NCBI RefSeq assembly: GCF_000016905.1
Contig: NC_009616.1
Span: 1,674,001 to 1,738,000, forward strand
Reading direction: 5' to 3'
Length of the DNA stretch: 64,000 nt
Source: Thermosipho melanesiensis BI429
Lineage (GTDB): Bacteria > Thermotogota > Thermotogae > Thermotogales > Fervidobacteriaceae
Shown here: in pieces, positions 27,789-36,812 of the stretch
Position numbering within the stretch: position 1 is the first letter of the stretch
Layout of the letters: each line of letters starts with the position of its first letter
Notes under the pieces: generated by a model
Told to the model about the DNA's origin: nothing
Databases searched by the model: none
What the model saw: only the letters and a program-made list of their open reading frames with translations
Program-made: the position numbers and the translations under genes

Positions 27789-28886
27789 ATGGCAACATTA
27801 GAGCTTGTTAATTTATCAAAAAGATATGGAAAAAAGGTTTGGGGTGCAAAAGATGTAAATTTGAAGGTAAATGATGGTGAATTTGTAGTCTTCCTTGGAC
27901 CTTCTGGTTGTGGTAAAACTACAACTTTAAGAATGATAGCAGGTCTTGAAGAGGTAACAGAAGGAAAGGTTATTATTGATGGAAAAGATGTAACATATCT
28001 TGAACCTAGAAAACGTGAAGTTAGTATGGTTTTCCAAAGTTACGCTGTCTGGCCTCACATGACAGTGTATGAAAATATAGCATTTCCATTAAAACTTAAA
28101 AAATTTCCTTCCGAAGAAATAGATAAAATAGTAAGGGAAGTAGCGGAAATGGTTAAAATAGAAGAACTTTTGAAAAGATTTCCATCTCAGCTTTCTGGTG
28201 GTCAAAGACAGCGTGTAGCTTTGGCAAGAGCCCTTGCAGTAAAACCAAAAATATTTTTAATGGATGAACCACTATCTAATCTTGATGCAAAATTGAGAGT
28301 AAAAATGAGAACAGAATTGAAAGCAATTCATCATAAAACTGGTGCTACAACAATATTTGTAACACACGATCAATCAGAAGCTATGTCAATGGCAGATCGC
28401 ATTATCATAATGAAAAATGGGCGGATTGAACAAGTTGGTACACCTGATGATGTCTATTTTAATAGTGCAAATGTGTTTGTCGCTGGTTTTATTGGTACTC
28501 CTCCAACGAATTTCTTTGAAATGGAAGTTGTAAGACAAAGTGGGCGTATTCACTTGAAAAATGAGCATATTGATATACCATTAAATGGTAAAAATGAAAA
28601 AATTGTTGAAAGTTATTCAAAAAATAAAATAATTGTTGGTATAAGGCCGGAAAATTTATTGATTACTAATAATAAGGATAAAGCTATTTTTACAGAAAAA
28701 ATATTAGTTGTAGAACCACAAGGTTCACATCAGATTATAGCCGTTGATCTAGGTGAACAGATAGTAAAAATTGTTGTTCCAGCGTTTCCAAAATATAACC
28801 CTGATGAAATGATAAATGTTACATTTGATAGTGAAAGAATAATGCTGTTTGATATTGAGACTAAAAGCAGGTTGGAGGAATATTAA
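27789..28886 (+). CDS. Sugar ABC transporter ATPase (MalK/UgpC type), copy B
   Basis: This 365-residue ATPase has GPSGCGKT, LSGGQRQRVALARAL, FLMDEPLSNLD and VTHDQSEAM, plus a C-terminal TOBE region with VGIRPENL. It is complete and drives import through the copy B permeases. AAAGGAGAGATG precedes the start. Its stop TAA shares a base with the ATG of the glycosyltransferase gene. The two ATPase copies could probably substitute for each other. Confidence 0.93.
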   Translation: MATLELVNLSKRYGKKVWGAKDVNLKVNDGEFVVFLGPSGCGKTTTLRMIAGLEEVTEGKVIIDGKDVTYLEPRKREVSMVFQSYAVWPHMTVYENIAFPLKLKKFPSEEIDKIVREVAEMVKIEELLKRFPSQLSGGQRQRVALARALAVKPKIFLMDEPLSNLDAKLRVKMRTELKAIHHKTGATTIFVTHDQSEAMSMADRIIIMKNGRIEQVGTPDDVYFNSANVFVAGFIGTPPTNFFEMEVVRQSGRIHLKNEHIDIPLNGKNEKIVESYSKNKIIVGIRPENLLITNNKDKAIFTEKILVVEPQGSHQIIAVDLGEQIVKIVVPAFPKYNPDEMINVTFDSERIMLFDIETKSRLEEY

Positions 28887-30187
28887 TGAAAATAGCACTT
28901 ATACATTATAGAGCAGGATTAATGGATGGCGTTTCACTTGAAATGGAAAAGTGGAAAAAAACTTTACAAAGAATGGGATACGAAGTTGATATAGTTGCTG
29001 GTAATAAAAATGATGTTGTTGATGTTTTAATAACCTCAATTGGTTTTGAAAATCCAAAATTTCGTTTAATAAACAAGAATGCTTTTGAAAAGTTAGAAGA
29101 TTTTTCAATAGATGAATTGGTATCTATAATATATGAAGAAGCTGATCAAATTTATAACGATTTAGAAGATTCTTTAAAAAATTATGATATAATAATCCCT
29201 AACAATATTTGGTCATTGGGTGCATACTTGCCAAACGCTATTGCTCTAACAAGATTTGCTGAAAAACATAAAAATAAGTTATTTATTGGTCATCACCATG
29301 ATTTTTGGTGGGAAAGAAAATATTTCCTGAACTACCAAGATGAAAGAATAAAAAACATATTGGATTATTATTGCCCTCCTTCTTTGGATAATATTAAGCA
29401 TGTGGTAATAAATTCACTTGCCGAGGAAGCTTTATATGCAAAAAAAAGACTAGAAGCAGTCGTTATACCAAATGTTATGGATTTTGAAAATCCTCCGTTT
29501 ATAAGTGATGATATAAATTTAAAGATAAGAGATATGTACAATATTTCTGAAAATTCCATTGTTTTGCTCCAAGCAACTCGAATTACCAAACGAAAAGCTA
29601 TTGAACTTGCAATAGATCTGGTTAATTTTATGTCTAAACTTTCAAAAAATTACAAAAGTAAGGAAATGTATAATGGAAGAATTTTTGATGGAAATATAGT
29701 ATTAGCGTTTTCAGGAATGTGTGAAAGTGAAAGTTACAAGTATAAATTACTGGACAAAGCATTTAATTATGGAATTAGAACCGTTAATCTATATCCAAAT
29801 ATTGAAAAAGGTATTTGGAGTTTTTGGAATCTATATAGTATTGCAGATGCTATAACCTATCCTTCAATTCTAGAAGGATGGGGAAATCAATTGCTTGAGG
29901 CAATAATTGTAAAAAAACCCGTTATTTTGTTTGAATATGAGGTATTTGAAAAGGACATTAAAAACTCCGGTTTGAATTTTATAAGCTTAGGAAATGATTA
30001 TGAAATAAAAGATGGGTTTGTTATAGTTAAAGAAGAAATAACAAAAAAAGCTGCAAAAAAACTACTTGAGATACTATTTAATAAAGAACTGTATAAAAAA
30101 ACAACTACGAGAAATTATGAAATAGGAAAAAAACTGTTTGGATTAGATACACTTTCTGAATTGATTAGAAAGTTAATAGGGCAATAA
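28886..30187 (+). CDS. GT4-family glycosyltransferase, copy B
   Basis: This 433-residue GT-B enzyme is paralogous to the gene at 12,311. Conserved segments are HYRAGLMDGVSLEMEKWKK, GHHHDFWWERKYF, LLQATRITKRKAI and YPSILEGWGNQLLEA. It is the last gene of the copy B operon, ended by a clear terminator. Coupling a sugar importer to a glycosyltransferase suggests conversion of the imported sugar into a glycoside such as a compatible solute or storage compound. That product is inference. Confidence 0.85.
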   Translation: MKIALIHYRAGLMDGVSLEMEKWKKTLQRMGYEVDIVAGNKNDVVDVLITSIGFENPKFRLINKNAFEKLEDFSIDELVSIIYEEADQIYNDLEDSLKNYDIIIPNNIWSLGAYLPNAIALTRFAEKHKNKLFIGHHHDFWWERKYFLNYQDERIKNILDYYCPPSLDNIKHVVINSLAEEALYAKKRLEAVVIPNVMDFENPPFISDDINLKIRDMYNISENSIVLLQATRITKRKAIELAIDLVNFMSKLSKNYKSKEMYNGRIFDGNIVLAFSGMCESESYKYKLLDKAFNYGIRTVNLYPNIEKGIWSFWNLYSIADAITYPSILEGWGNQLLEAIIVKKPVILFEYEVFEKDIKNSGLNFISLGNDYEIKDGFVIVKEEITKKAAKKLLEILFNKELYKKTTTRNYEIGKKLFGLDTLSELIRKLIGQ

Positions 30188-30204
30188 TTACTTTAACAAA
30201 AAAA

Positions 30205-30237
30205 TAGGACAAGTAACATAACTTGTCCTATTTTTTT
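30205..30237 (+). terminator. Rho-independent terminator of the copy B operon
   Basis: Stem TAGGACAAGT and ACTTGTCCTA around loop AACATA, followed by seven T. On the other strand an A-run gives T-rich sequence too, so it may also end the hypothetical gene at 30,236-30,870. Confidence 0.85.
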
Positions 30238-30870
30238 ACAGCATAAAATATGAAAGATTTAGTTTATTTAATTTTTTTGAAATAAAAATAACTTCAAGTA
30301 CTATATTTCCATTATCTGATGTGTCAAAGTATAAGATCATTAATATATTGTATAAGTTGTAATTTTCAGGTGAGTTATCTTCAAAAGACTGATTTATTAT
30401 CTCAAGTAAAGAATAATAAATTTCTAAAGCCTCATTTGATATTTTGCTATCTTCATTATACGAAACTTCATTGAAAGACTTAGCTATTACATTAAGTTCT
30501 TTGTCTAACAAAATAACACAATAAAGATAAATGTCTCCTTTTATTTCAAATTCTTGAATAAATTGTACGGTAACATATATTCGCCGTTTATTTCATTAAA
30601 TAGAAAGAGATCTAAAATTGTTAAAATGTGATTCTTAAATTTTTCATGGTAGTTTTGATATAGGTATTTATAGCTTTCTTTATTTATACCATAATCTGTT
30701 AGCGAAATTTCCGGATTTTTCTCTAATATAAATTTATACAGTTCATTTACCGTGCTAGTAGGAGTATCATACGGAATTATCATGTTGTAATCAATTTTAA
30801 TACTAAAAAAAGTTACTGATAGAAAATAGGTAGAACTACAAGTAATCTTTTCATGTTTTTCTCCTTTCAT
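30236..30870 (-). pseudogene. Frameshifted hypothetical gene with a possible signal peptide
   Basis: Two adjacent frames (30,541-30,870 and 30,236-30,511) read as one protein of about 200 residues if a shift near 30,570 is allowed: NEINGE, then YVTVQFIQEFEIKGDIYLY, then LLDKELNVIAKSFNEV. At the 5' end the good ribosome site AAAGGAG serves an ATG whose frame begins MKRLLVVLPIF, a leader-like start, and stops after 13 codons. A second shift is therefore likely. No family is recognised. It is probably a decaying gene for an exported protein. Confidence 0.5.
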
Positions 30871-30989
30871 TTAATTTATTAAATTATATCAAAAAGATAC
30901 AAAAAATCAAAAAGTATTGGGGATTTTTCAATTGTGTATAATATAGTTCAATGACAAATAGCAATCATTGCAATTCTATAATTCCAACA

Positions 30990-31216
30990 TTTTTACTTTG
31001 GCTTAAAATACAAACTTGTGTGGAATACTAAAAAACTTGGAAGGGAATAAAAATAAATCATTATAATTCATTGGTACCCTTATTGATTGGATTTTATTTA
31101 ATGAATAAATATTTAGATTTTAGAAAGATAGGTGCTTGGTACTGGAATGTGTTTTTGCAGAAAGGTATTCAGGTTCAATTTGGATAAGCAATAATAAGAA
31201 CTTACCTATTGTTTTT
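30990..31216 (+). repeat. Decayed copy 2 of the hepT-tail segment
   Basis: The segment begins with ATTTTTACTTTGGC, as inside hepT, and continues with CTTGTGTGGAATAC and GGGAATAAAAATAA. It then has TTTATTTAATGAATAAA, GTGCTTGGTACTGG and GCAGAAAGGTATTCAGGTTC, all in the order found at 8561-8906. Internal deletions remove the rest. No functional hepT or mntA remains here. Bases 30,871-31,311 otherwise contain no gene. Confidence 0.75.
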
Positions 31217-31224
31217 TGCAAAGA

Positions 31225-31260
31225 TGTCGAACATTGATAAACATGTCGGCGGTGTTGAAT
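31225..31260. repeat. GTCG motif cluster upstream of the AAA ATPase
   Basis: ATGTCGAACATTGA is followed within 15 bp by ATGTCGGCGG and GTTGAAT. Such GC-containing motifs stand out from the AT-rich surroundings. Similar motifs lie just after the same gene (32,442-32,498). They may be binding sites for its product or the ends of an element. Confidence 0.4.
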
Positions 31261-31311
31261 ATGTTATAATTTGATTAGTCAGTTGATAATTTTTTGAATG
31301 GAGGGGCTATT

Positions 31312-32437
31312 GTGAGACTTGCAGAAGTTATAAGTTACATAGTGGACAAGCCACTTGAACCTGTAAGTGAAAATTTGCTGGTCAACAGAACAACAGAAAT
31401 CAGAAATTTGAACAACATTATAAAGCACCATCCCATGGGAATTTTCGGAGTAGCTGGTGAAACTGGTATAGGAAAAACGACGGTACTCAATTTTATTGGA
31501 TGTGACAACGTTTTTTCAAGACGTATTACACTGACTTTCAGGGAATCTGTAGAAAGTATTTTGTACGATCTTCTGTACAACCTTTCCAAAAATTTGGAAA
31601 GCGATGAAAAGCTTTCGAAACAGGCGCAAAAGATAAAGGAATGGGTAGCCGAAGAGGTTTCAACAGTGAAAGGTTTTTCCCTTGGAATAAGCTTGTACGG
31701 TTCTGCAGGTGTTGGTACTCAAAAGGCACAAACACCAAGGTTTAACTTTTTTGTTGCCAAAGAAAAACTTATGGATTTGATTAAAGAAATTGTCACAGTA
31801 AAAGGAAAATTTGTTCTCTTTATTGATGAACTTGACAAAGAAAGTAAAGATGATGTACTTAAAATCGTTGACACTTTGAAAAACGAATTGGTATTTGAAA
31901 ATGTGATCCTAATAATGACACTGCCGTATTCTATATACAGAGAATACAAACAGGAAACCTGGAAAATGTCTTTAAGGACATAATATTTCTTGAGGAACTA
32001 ACTGATAGTGATATAAAAGAACTACTTTTGAGAAGAATACACAGATTCAGAGAAGTTATCCCGGTAGAGTTTCTCGAACCGGTGATAGAATTTGCAGATG
32101 GTAACCCACGAGATGCACTGTGGATCCTTTCCAAGGTCATATTTGAAAATATAGACAAAAATGTGCTGAAAAAGGAAGATGTGATACAGACTATAATGAA
32201 GATAGTAGGCGGGTACCTTGATGAATTAAGATTTACAGAACGTCAAAGGAAAGCGTTCAACTTGTTGAAAAATGTTACTGGTGCAAAAGAAGAACTGTTG
32301 AATATTTTGCAGGAAAATAGCATTAAACGCACAACAGCGTATTCCATACTCTAAATACATTCATGAAACGAAAAATACTTATATTGAGAGGAGCAAAATT
32401 AAGAATTTCTGGAAAATACAAATTTCTTAATCTGTAA
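31312..32437 (+). pseudogene. AAA+ ATPase with winged-helix C-terminus, frameshifted
   Basis: The GTG start at 31312 follows GGAGGGG. The product has Walker A GETGIGKTT (residues 49-57) and Walker B FVLFIDELDKE (about 167-177). A shift near 31,960 leads to the sensor/lid part NVFKDIIFLEELTDSDIKEL and NPRDALWIL. The tail resembles a winged helix (ELLNILQENSIKRTTAYS); a further shift near 32,350 leads on to LNTFMKRKILILRG and TAA at 32,437. It resembles Orc1/Cdc6-like or STAND-type ATPases of mobile elements. It is broken twice. Confidence 0.7.
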
Positions 32438-32441
32438 ACTT

Positions 32442-32498
32442 TGACAGATGGTTGTCGAACTTAGTCGAGTGTTGACGAATCTGTCGACAATGTCGAGG
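32442..32498. repeat. GTCGA motif cluster downstream of the AAA ATPase
   Basis: Within 57 bp are TGTCGAAC, AGTCGAGT, TTGACGAA, the palindrome TGTCGACA and TGTCGAGG. Five related motifs at short intervals are unusual here. They look like iterated protein-binding sites. Bases 32,500-32,612 show nothing else. Confidence 0.45.
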
Positions 32499-32612
32499 AT
32501 ATAGTTTGTAGTTTAGATGCTTTATTTTGAATTTACATCACCAAAATAGAAAAATTTTTAAAAGTAATAGCTAATGTACTAAATTTGTTGTTGAAAAAAG
32601 AAATTAAAGAAG

Positions 32613-32735
32613 ATGGCAATTACAACAGAAACATTCAGGTAAGTATTTTTTGATTTTGAAGAAGCTAGAAAAGAAAGTAAAATTAATACTGTAAGAGCAT
32701 TAAGAGTGTTAAAAAAATATGGTGAGGTGATTTAA
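32613..32735 (+). pseudogene. Short broken remnant before the TauE-type gene
   Basis: ATG at 32613 opens MAITTETFR, then a stop. The same frame continues with FDFEEARKESKINTVRALRV and ends at TAA 32,733-32,735, which overlaps the next ATG. It is a piece of an unknown small protein, probably helical. The function is not recognised. Confidence 0.35.
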
Positions 32736-33493
32736 TGGTAAATTTCACTATTTCAGATATGTTCATATTATTTCCTTTAATATTTTTTGCAGGATTTGTA
32801 GACTCAATAGCAGGAGGTGGAGGTTTAATTTCGCTTCCTGCTTATTTATTAATTGGTCTTCCTAGCCATAACGCTCTTGCTACAAATAAATTGTCATCGA
32901 GTATTGGCACGATGATTAGTACTTTTAAATACGGAAAAAGAAAATACATAGTTTTTGAAATTGCTATATTTTCTATTATATTTTCGTTTTTAGGTTCTTA
33001 TGTCGGGGCAAGTATTGCATTGATGATTTCAGAAAATAGGTTAAGATTAATTATTTCCATCTTAATAGTTATTGCCGGTATTTTTTTAACATTAAAAAAA
33101 ATAAAACTACATGATGGTATAAATTTAAGAATAAGTAAAAAAATAATAGCAAGTTTAATAGGTTTTTTTATTGGAATGTATGATGGCTTTCTAGGCCCTG
33201 GAACAGGAACATTTTTAATAATATTATATGTTAATGTTCTTTCGTTGGATTATATTAAGGCATCAGGAACTACTAAAATAGTAAATCTTGCATCTAATAC
33301 TAGTGCATTAGTTACTTTTTTGGTAAATGGAAAGGTTTTATTTTATATAGGATTTCCTGCAGCGCTTTTTAGCATTTTAGGTAATTGGATTGGAGCAAGT
33401 TTGGCTATAAAAAACAAAGAAAAGTTAATAAAACCTGTAATCCTTGGAGTTTTATTTCTTCTAGCAACAAAAGTTGTCCATGATATAGTTTAG
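32735..33493 (+). CDS. TauE/SafE-family membrane permease
   Basis: This 252-residue protein has about eight hydrophobic segments. It has the family repeat pattern: FVDSIAGGGGLISLPAYL near the N-terminus and MYDGFLGPGTGTFLI in the second half. Members export sulfite, sulfoacetate or other organosulfur anions; the substrate is not known here. GAGGTGA precedes the ATG. It lies 17 bp upstream of a dipeptidase gene on the same strand and probably shares its transcript. Confidence 0.85.
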   Translation: MVNFTISDMFILFPLIFFAGFVDSIAGGGGLISLPAYLLIGLPSHNALATNKLSSSIGTMISTFKYGKRKYIVFEIAIFSIIFSFLGSYVGASIALMISENRLRLIISILIVIAGIFLTLKKIKLHDGINLRISKKIIASLIGFFIGMYDGFLGPGTGTFLIILYVNVLSLDYIKASGTTKIVNLASNTSALVTFLVNGKVLFYIGFPAALFSILGNWIGASLAIKNKEKLIKPVILGVLFLLATKVVHDIV

Positions 33494-33510
33494 TTGAGAG
33501 GAGTGATATA

Positions 33511-34908
33511 ATGAGTTTTGATATTGAAAAGCAAATTGATTTAAAGGTAGAAAAATATTTTGATGAAATTTTGGATTCTTTATCGAAAATAATAAAAATA
33601 AGATCAGTTATGGAAAAACCAACAGAAGAATATCCCTTCGGTAAAGGACCAGCAAAAGCATTAATTGAAACGCTTAATTTATCTAAATCGTTGGGTTTTA
33701 AAGATGTAAAAAATGTTGACAATTACGCTGGACATGTAGAATATGGAAATAAAGGAAGATTGTATGGAATTTTGGGTCATTTAGATGTTGTACCTGAAGG
33801 AGATTTAGATAGGTGGGAATCAGATCCATATGAATTAACAATAAGAGAAGGTAAAATGTACGGTAGAGGGGTATCCGATGATAAAGGGCCTAGCATAGGT
33901 GCATTATATGCTTTGAAAATTGTTTCTGAATTGGTTAAAAATCCTAAAAATAGGGTTAGAATTATATTTGGTACCAACGAAGAAAATGGCTCAAAATGTT
34001 TGAAATATTACTTTAAAAAAGAACCATATCCAAAAGAGGCAGTAACCCCAGATGGCATGTTTCCACTTGTTTTTGCGGAAAAAGGAAACGCAACTTATAA
34101 AATAAGCACGTTATTGAATTCTAATTATCATACTAGGTTATTGTATTTGAAAGCAGGTACTGCTGTAAATGTTGTACCGGAAAAATGTGAAGCGGTTATT
34201 AAGACAGAAAAAGTTTCCGAAATAGTTTACTTTTTGGAAAATTATAAAACAGAGTGCAAATTAAAGTATGTGATAGATGAAAACATAATTAGATTACAAA
34301 CAATTGGAAAATCTGTACATGCTTCTACGCCGCATTTAGGAATAAATGCAATTTCATGTATGGTTGACATTTTGTCAAAAATTGACTTTGGAGTGTATAA
34401 TTGGATTTTTGATACTTTGTATAAAAAACTTGGAAGAGATTATAACGGTATTGGACTTGATATATATTCAGAAGATAACGCAAGTGGAAAGTTAACTTGT
34501 AATTTAGGAACAATTGAGTTAATTGATGGTAATTTAGAGTTAAAAATTAATATTAGGTATCCTATTTTTATGAGTAATGAAATGATAAGCATGCAGATAA
34601 AAAAAGCGTTAAAGGGGTTTGAAGTTGAAAGAATTTCACATAAAGGCCCATTGTACGTTTCAAAAGATAGTGAACTTGTTAAAACCTTATTATCAGTATA
34701 TAGAAGTGTTACAAATGACGAGAGCGAACCAATTGCTATAGGTGGAGGAACTTATGCAAGAACAGTTCCATATGGTGTAGCATTTGGCGCAACTTTTCCG
34801 GGAGAAGATACTGGAATGCATCAACCAAATGAGAGTTGGTCTCTTGAATCATTTAAGAAGTTTATAAAAATTTATGCAAGATTGATTTATAAATGGCTAA
34901 CTAGATAA
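33511..34908 (+). CDS. M20-family dipeptidase (PepV-like)
   Basis: This 465-residue zinc metallopeptidase has GHLDVVPEGD (zinc His and catalytic Asp), GRGVSDDKGPS (bridging Asp) and GTNEENGS (catalytic and zinc Glu), with TPDGMFP following. A C-terminal ligand His appears in GEDTGMHQPNES. The lid domain is in the middle. PepV-type enzymes hydrolyse dipeptides and related N-acyl amino acids in the cytoplasm. AGAGGAG precedes the ATG. A hairpin terminator follows at 34,969. Confidence 0.9.
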   Translation: MSFDIEKQIDLKVEKYFDEILDSLSKIIKIRSVMEKPTEEYPFGKGPAKALIETLNLSKSLGFKDVKNVDNYAGHVEYGNKGRLYGILGHLDVVPEGDLDRWESDPYELTIREGKMYGRGVSDDKGPSIGALYALKIVSELVKNPKNRVRIIFGTNEENGSKCLKYYFKKEPYPKEAVTPDGMFPLVFAEKGNATYKISTLLNSNYHTRLLYLKAGTAVNVVPEKCEAVIKTEKVSEIVYFLENYKTECKLKYVIDENIIRLQTIGKSVHASTPHLGINAISCMVDILSKIDFGVYNWIFDTLYKKLGRDYNGIGLDIYSEDNASGKLTCNLGTIELIDGNLELKINIRYPIFMSNEMISMQIKKALKGFEVERISHKGPLYVSKDSELVKTLLSVYRSVTNDESEPIAIGGGTYARTVPYGVAFGATFPGEDTGMHQPNESWSLESFKKFIKIYARLIYKWLTR

Positions 34909-34968
34909 GATTGATGAATTTAAATTTAATGAAATTATTTCAATTTAATAAAATATGGTAAAAAAATG

Positions 34969-35000
34969 GGTGGTTTGCGACACGAACCACCTTTTATTTT
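34969..35000 (+). terminator. Terminator after the dipeptidase gene
   Basis: GGTGGTT and AACCACC form the stem around nine bases, followed by TTTTATTTT. The right half overlaps the end of the 300-bp repeat, so the repeat may have supplied part of the stem. Confidence 0.75.
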
Positions 35001-35296
35001 CGAAAATAAAGGCATTCAGAAATATTAAGATGTATAAGAAATATATATCCTAAAATATACATTCTAAGAAGAACAGCTCTTAAAAACTGAAAATAAAAAA
35101 ATGGCTTTTAAGAGTTACTAATAAAGGGTTTATGTATGTTTTTTTGTACATAAATAAGGAATTTTAACTATTTTTATTTGGAAAATCCAAGCTTAATAAA
35201 AAACAGGAAAAATTTTGTTGATTTGTTAAAAATTAGTATTTTTTGTTTAAAAAAATTCCTTTTTATATAATGCAATATAATAATTCTTATATTGCA
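34983..35296. repeat. 300-bp intergenic repeat with terminal palindrome, copy 2
   Basis: This is the reverse complement of the segment at 22,830-23,145. It ends with TGCAATATAA (35,271-35,280), 6 bp, and TTATATTGCA (35,287-35,296); the other end is CGAACCAC at 34,983-34,990. Length from the inner arm to the far end is 298 bp, against 300 bp in copy 1. The 6-bp centre (TAATTC) differs from copy 1 (GGTACA). It lies between converging genes and has no open frame. Bases 35,297-35,479 hold nothing recognised. Confidence 0.75.
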
Positions 35297-35479
35297 TAAT
35301 TAAGAAGACATGAATTTTTTCAATTTTTCATTTTCGATTTTAGTGTTTTCAAGGAGATAGAACGGAAGGTATATTGGGCAAACTATTTACTAAAAACTAT
35401 TTTGCAAAAAGTTCTATAAATAGGATGTATAAAGTACTTTTGGTAATACATTAAAGATTTAATAGATTTTCGATTGTTT

Positions 35480-36688
35480 TTAATCTAATTTTATTTTGTT
35501 TAGAAATTTCGTGCTTGAAAATATTGCAATTGAAACAGAAATAAATATAATGTTAAATCCTACTAGTTTTATAACTGTACCAATAACTAAAGGGAGCAAT
35601 GCGGTAACAATATTTAAAGCTCCAGAAATTCCGACATAAAGTGCTCTGTTTTCGTGGCTACTTATTTCAATTAATATTCCCTCGAAAGATATCTGCCGTG
35701 CACTTAGTGTAAGCCCTGAAAGGAAAAAAATAATTGAAAATACTGAAGGTGAAAAATTACTTAATACAACGGCGAGAATTGGTAACATGCTTCCCAAAAC
35801 AACGCAGTATTTTAATACTTTTTTATAGCCTTGCTTATGTAGTAATTTTCCCCATAAAAAGCTAGATATAATTATTCCAAACATTTGTAAAAATAAAAAA
35901 TTACCAACAAGCTTGTTGTCTAGAGAAAATGAATTTTTTGCAAGTAATACATAGAAAGGAATAATAATTAGTCCAAATCCAGTAAGATTACTAAATATCA
36001 CATAATTTAGTAAATTTTTGTCTCTAAGAAGATATTTTGGAATGCTTTTTAAAACTTTTAAAAAAGATGGAAATTCGTTCGAAAGAGTAATTTTGTTTTC
36101 TTTGATTAACCAAAATCCAATTGAAGCTGTGAGTAACGAAAGGGATGCAATGTAAAACATAATAGAATAATTAATTGGATATTCAAATTCTTTCATTATA
36201 ATTCTTGCAGTAAAGGCCCCAACTAATGCAAAGATACTTTTCAATATTTGCCTCGAACTCATGAATTTTTTAAGATTTTCTTTTGAAATTGACTTACCTA
36301 ATAGATCAGTATAACTAACTCCAGCAAAAACTCCACTGAATGAAAAAATTGTAAGTCCCAAAATTGAGAAGAGCAAAATTAATTTATTTGAAAGATTTGA
36401 AGCAAGAACAAGCGCAATTAGAAATAGAGAAAAGATTCTAAGATAAATTCCTGTTAAAAGATAAGGCTTTTTTAAAGGTTTTGAGACCAATATGCTTGCA
36501 AATAAAAGCTGGGCTAAAAGTGGTATTCCAACAGTAATAGCTGTAACTAGTCCAATAATGATTTCACTACCACCAGCTTTTAAAACCAAAGAAGGAATTA
36601 CGGTGTTTATTTCAATAAAGGAACTTGCAAATGCAAGAAATATCGCATGCCATATAAATGCATAGAAGTTTCTTTTCTCGTTATTCAA
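35480..36688 (-). CDS. MFS-type transporter
   Basis: This 402-residue protein has about 12 membrane helices and a major-facilitator layout. The N-terminal half carries GGSEIIIGLVTAI, and a central cytoplasmic loop lies between helices 6 and 7. It probably effluxes or exchanges a small molecule; no substrate signature is seen. The TTG start at 36688 is supported by AGGAGTG upstream. The gene stands alone. Confidence 0.75.
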   Translation of the reverse strand: MNNEKRNFYAFIWHAIFLAFASSFIEINTVIPSLVLKAGGSEIIIGLVTAITVGIPLLAQLLFASILVSKPLKKPYLLTGIYLRIFSLFLIALVLASNLSNKLILLFSILGLTIFSFSGVFAGVSYTDLLGKSISKENLKKFMSSRQILKSIFALVGAFTARIIMKEFEYPINYSIMFYIASLSLLTASIGFWLIKENKITLSNEFPSFLKVLKSIPKYLLRDKNLLNYVIFSNLTGFGLIIIPFYVLLAKNSFSLDNKLVGNFLFLQMFGIIISSFLWGKLLHKQGYKKVLKYCVVLGSMLPILAVVLSNFSPSVFSIIFFLSGLTLSARQISFEGILIEISSHENRALYVGISGALNIVTALLPLVIGTVIKLVGFNIIFISVSIAIFSSTKFLNKIKLD

Positions 36689-36812
36689 CGCTATTCACTC
36701 CTAAAACTCATGTTGTAAAAATTATAACATATGTTAAGTGAATATATTCCAAGGATTTTTTAAGCATGAAAATGTTATAATGCGATTATAGGACAAAAAG
36801 GAGGTAGAAATT

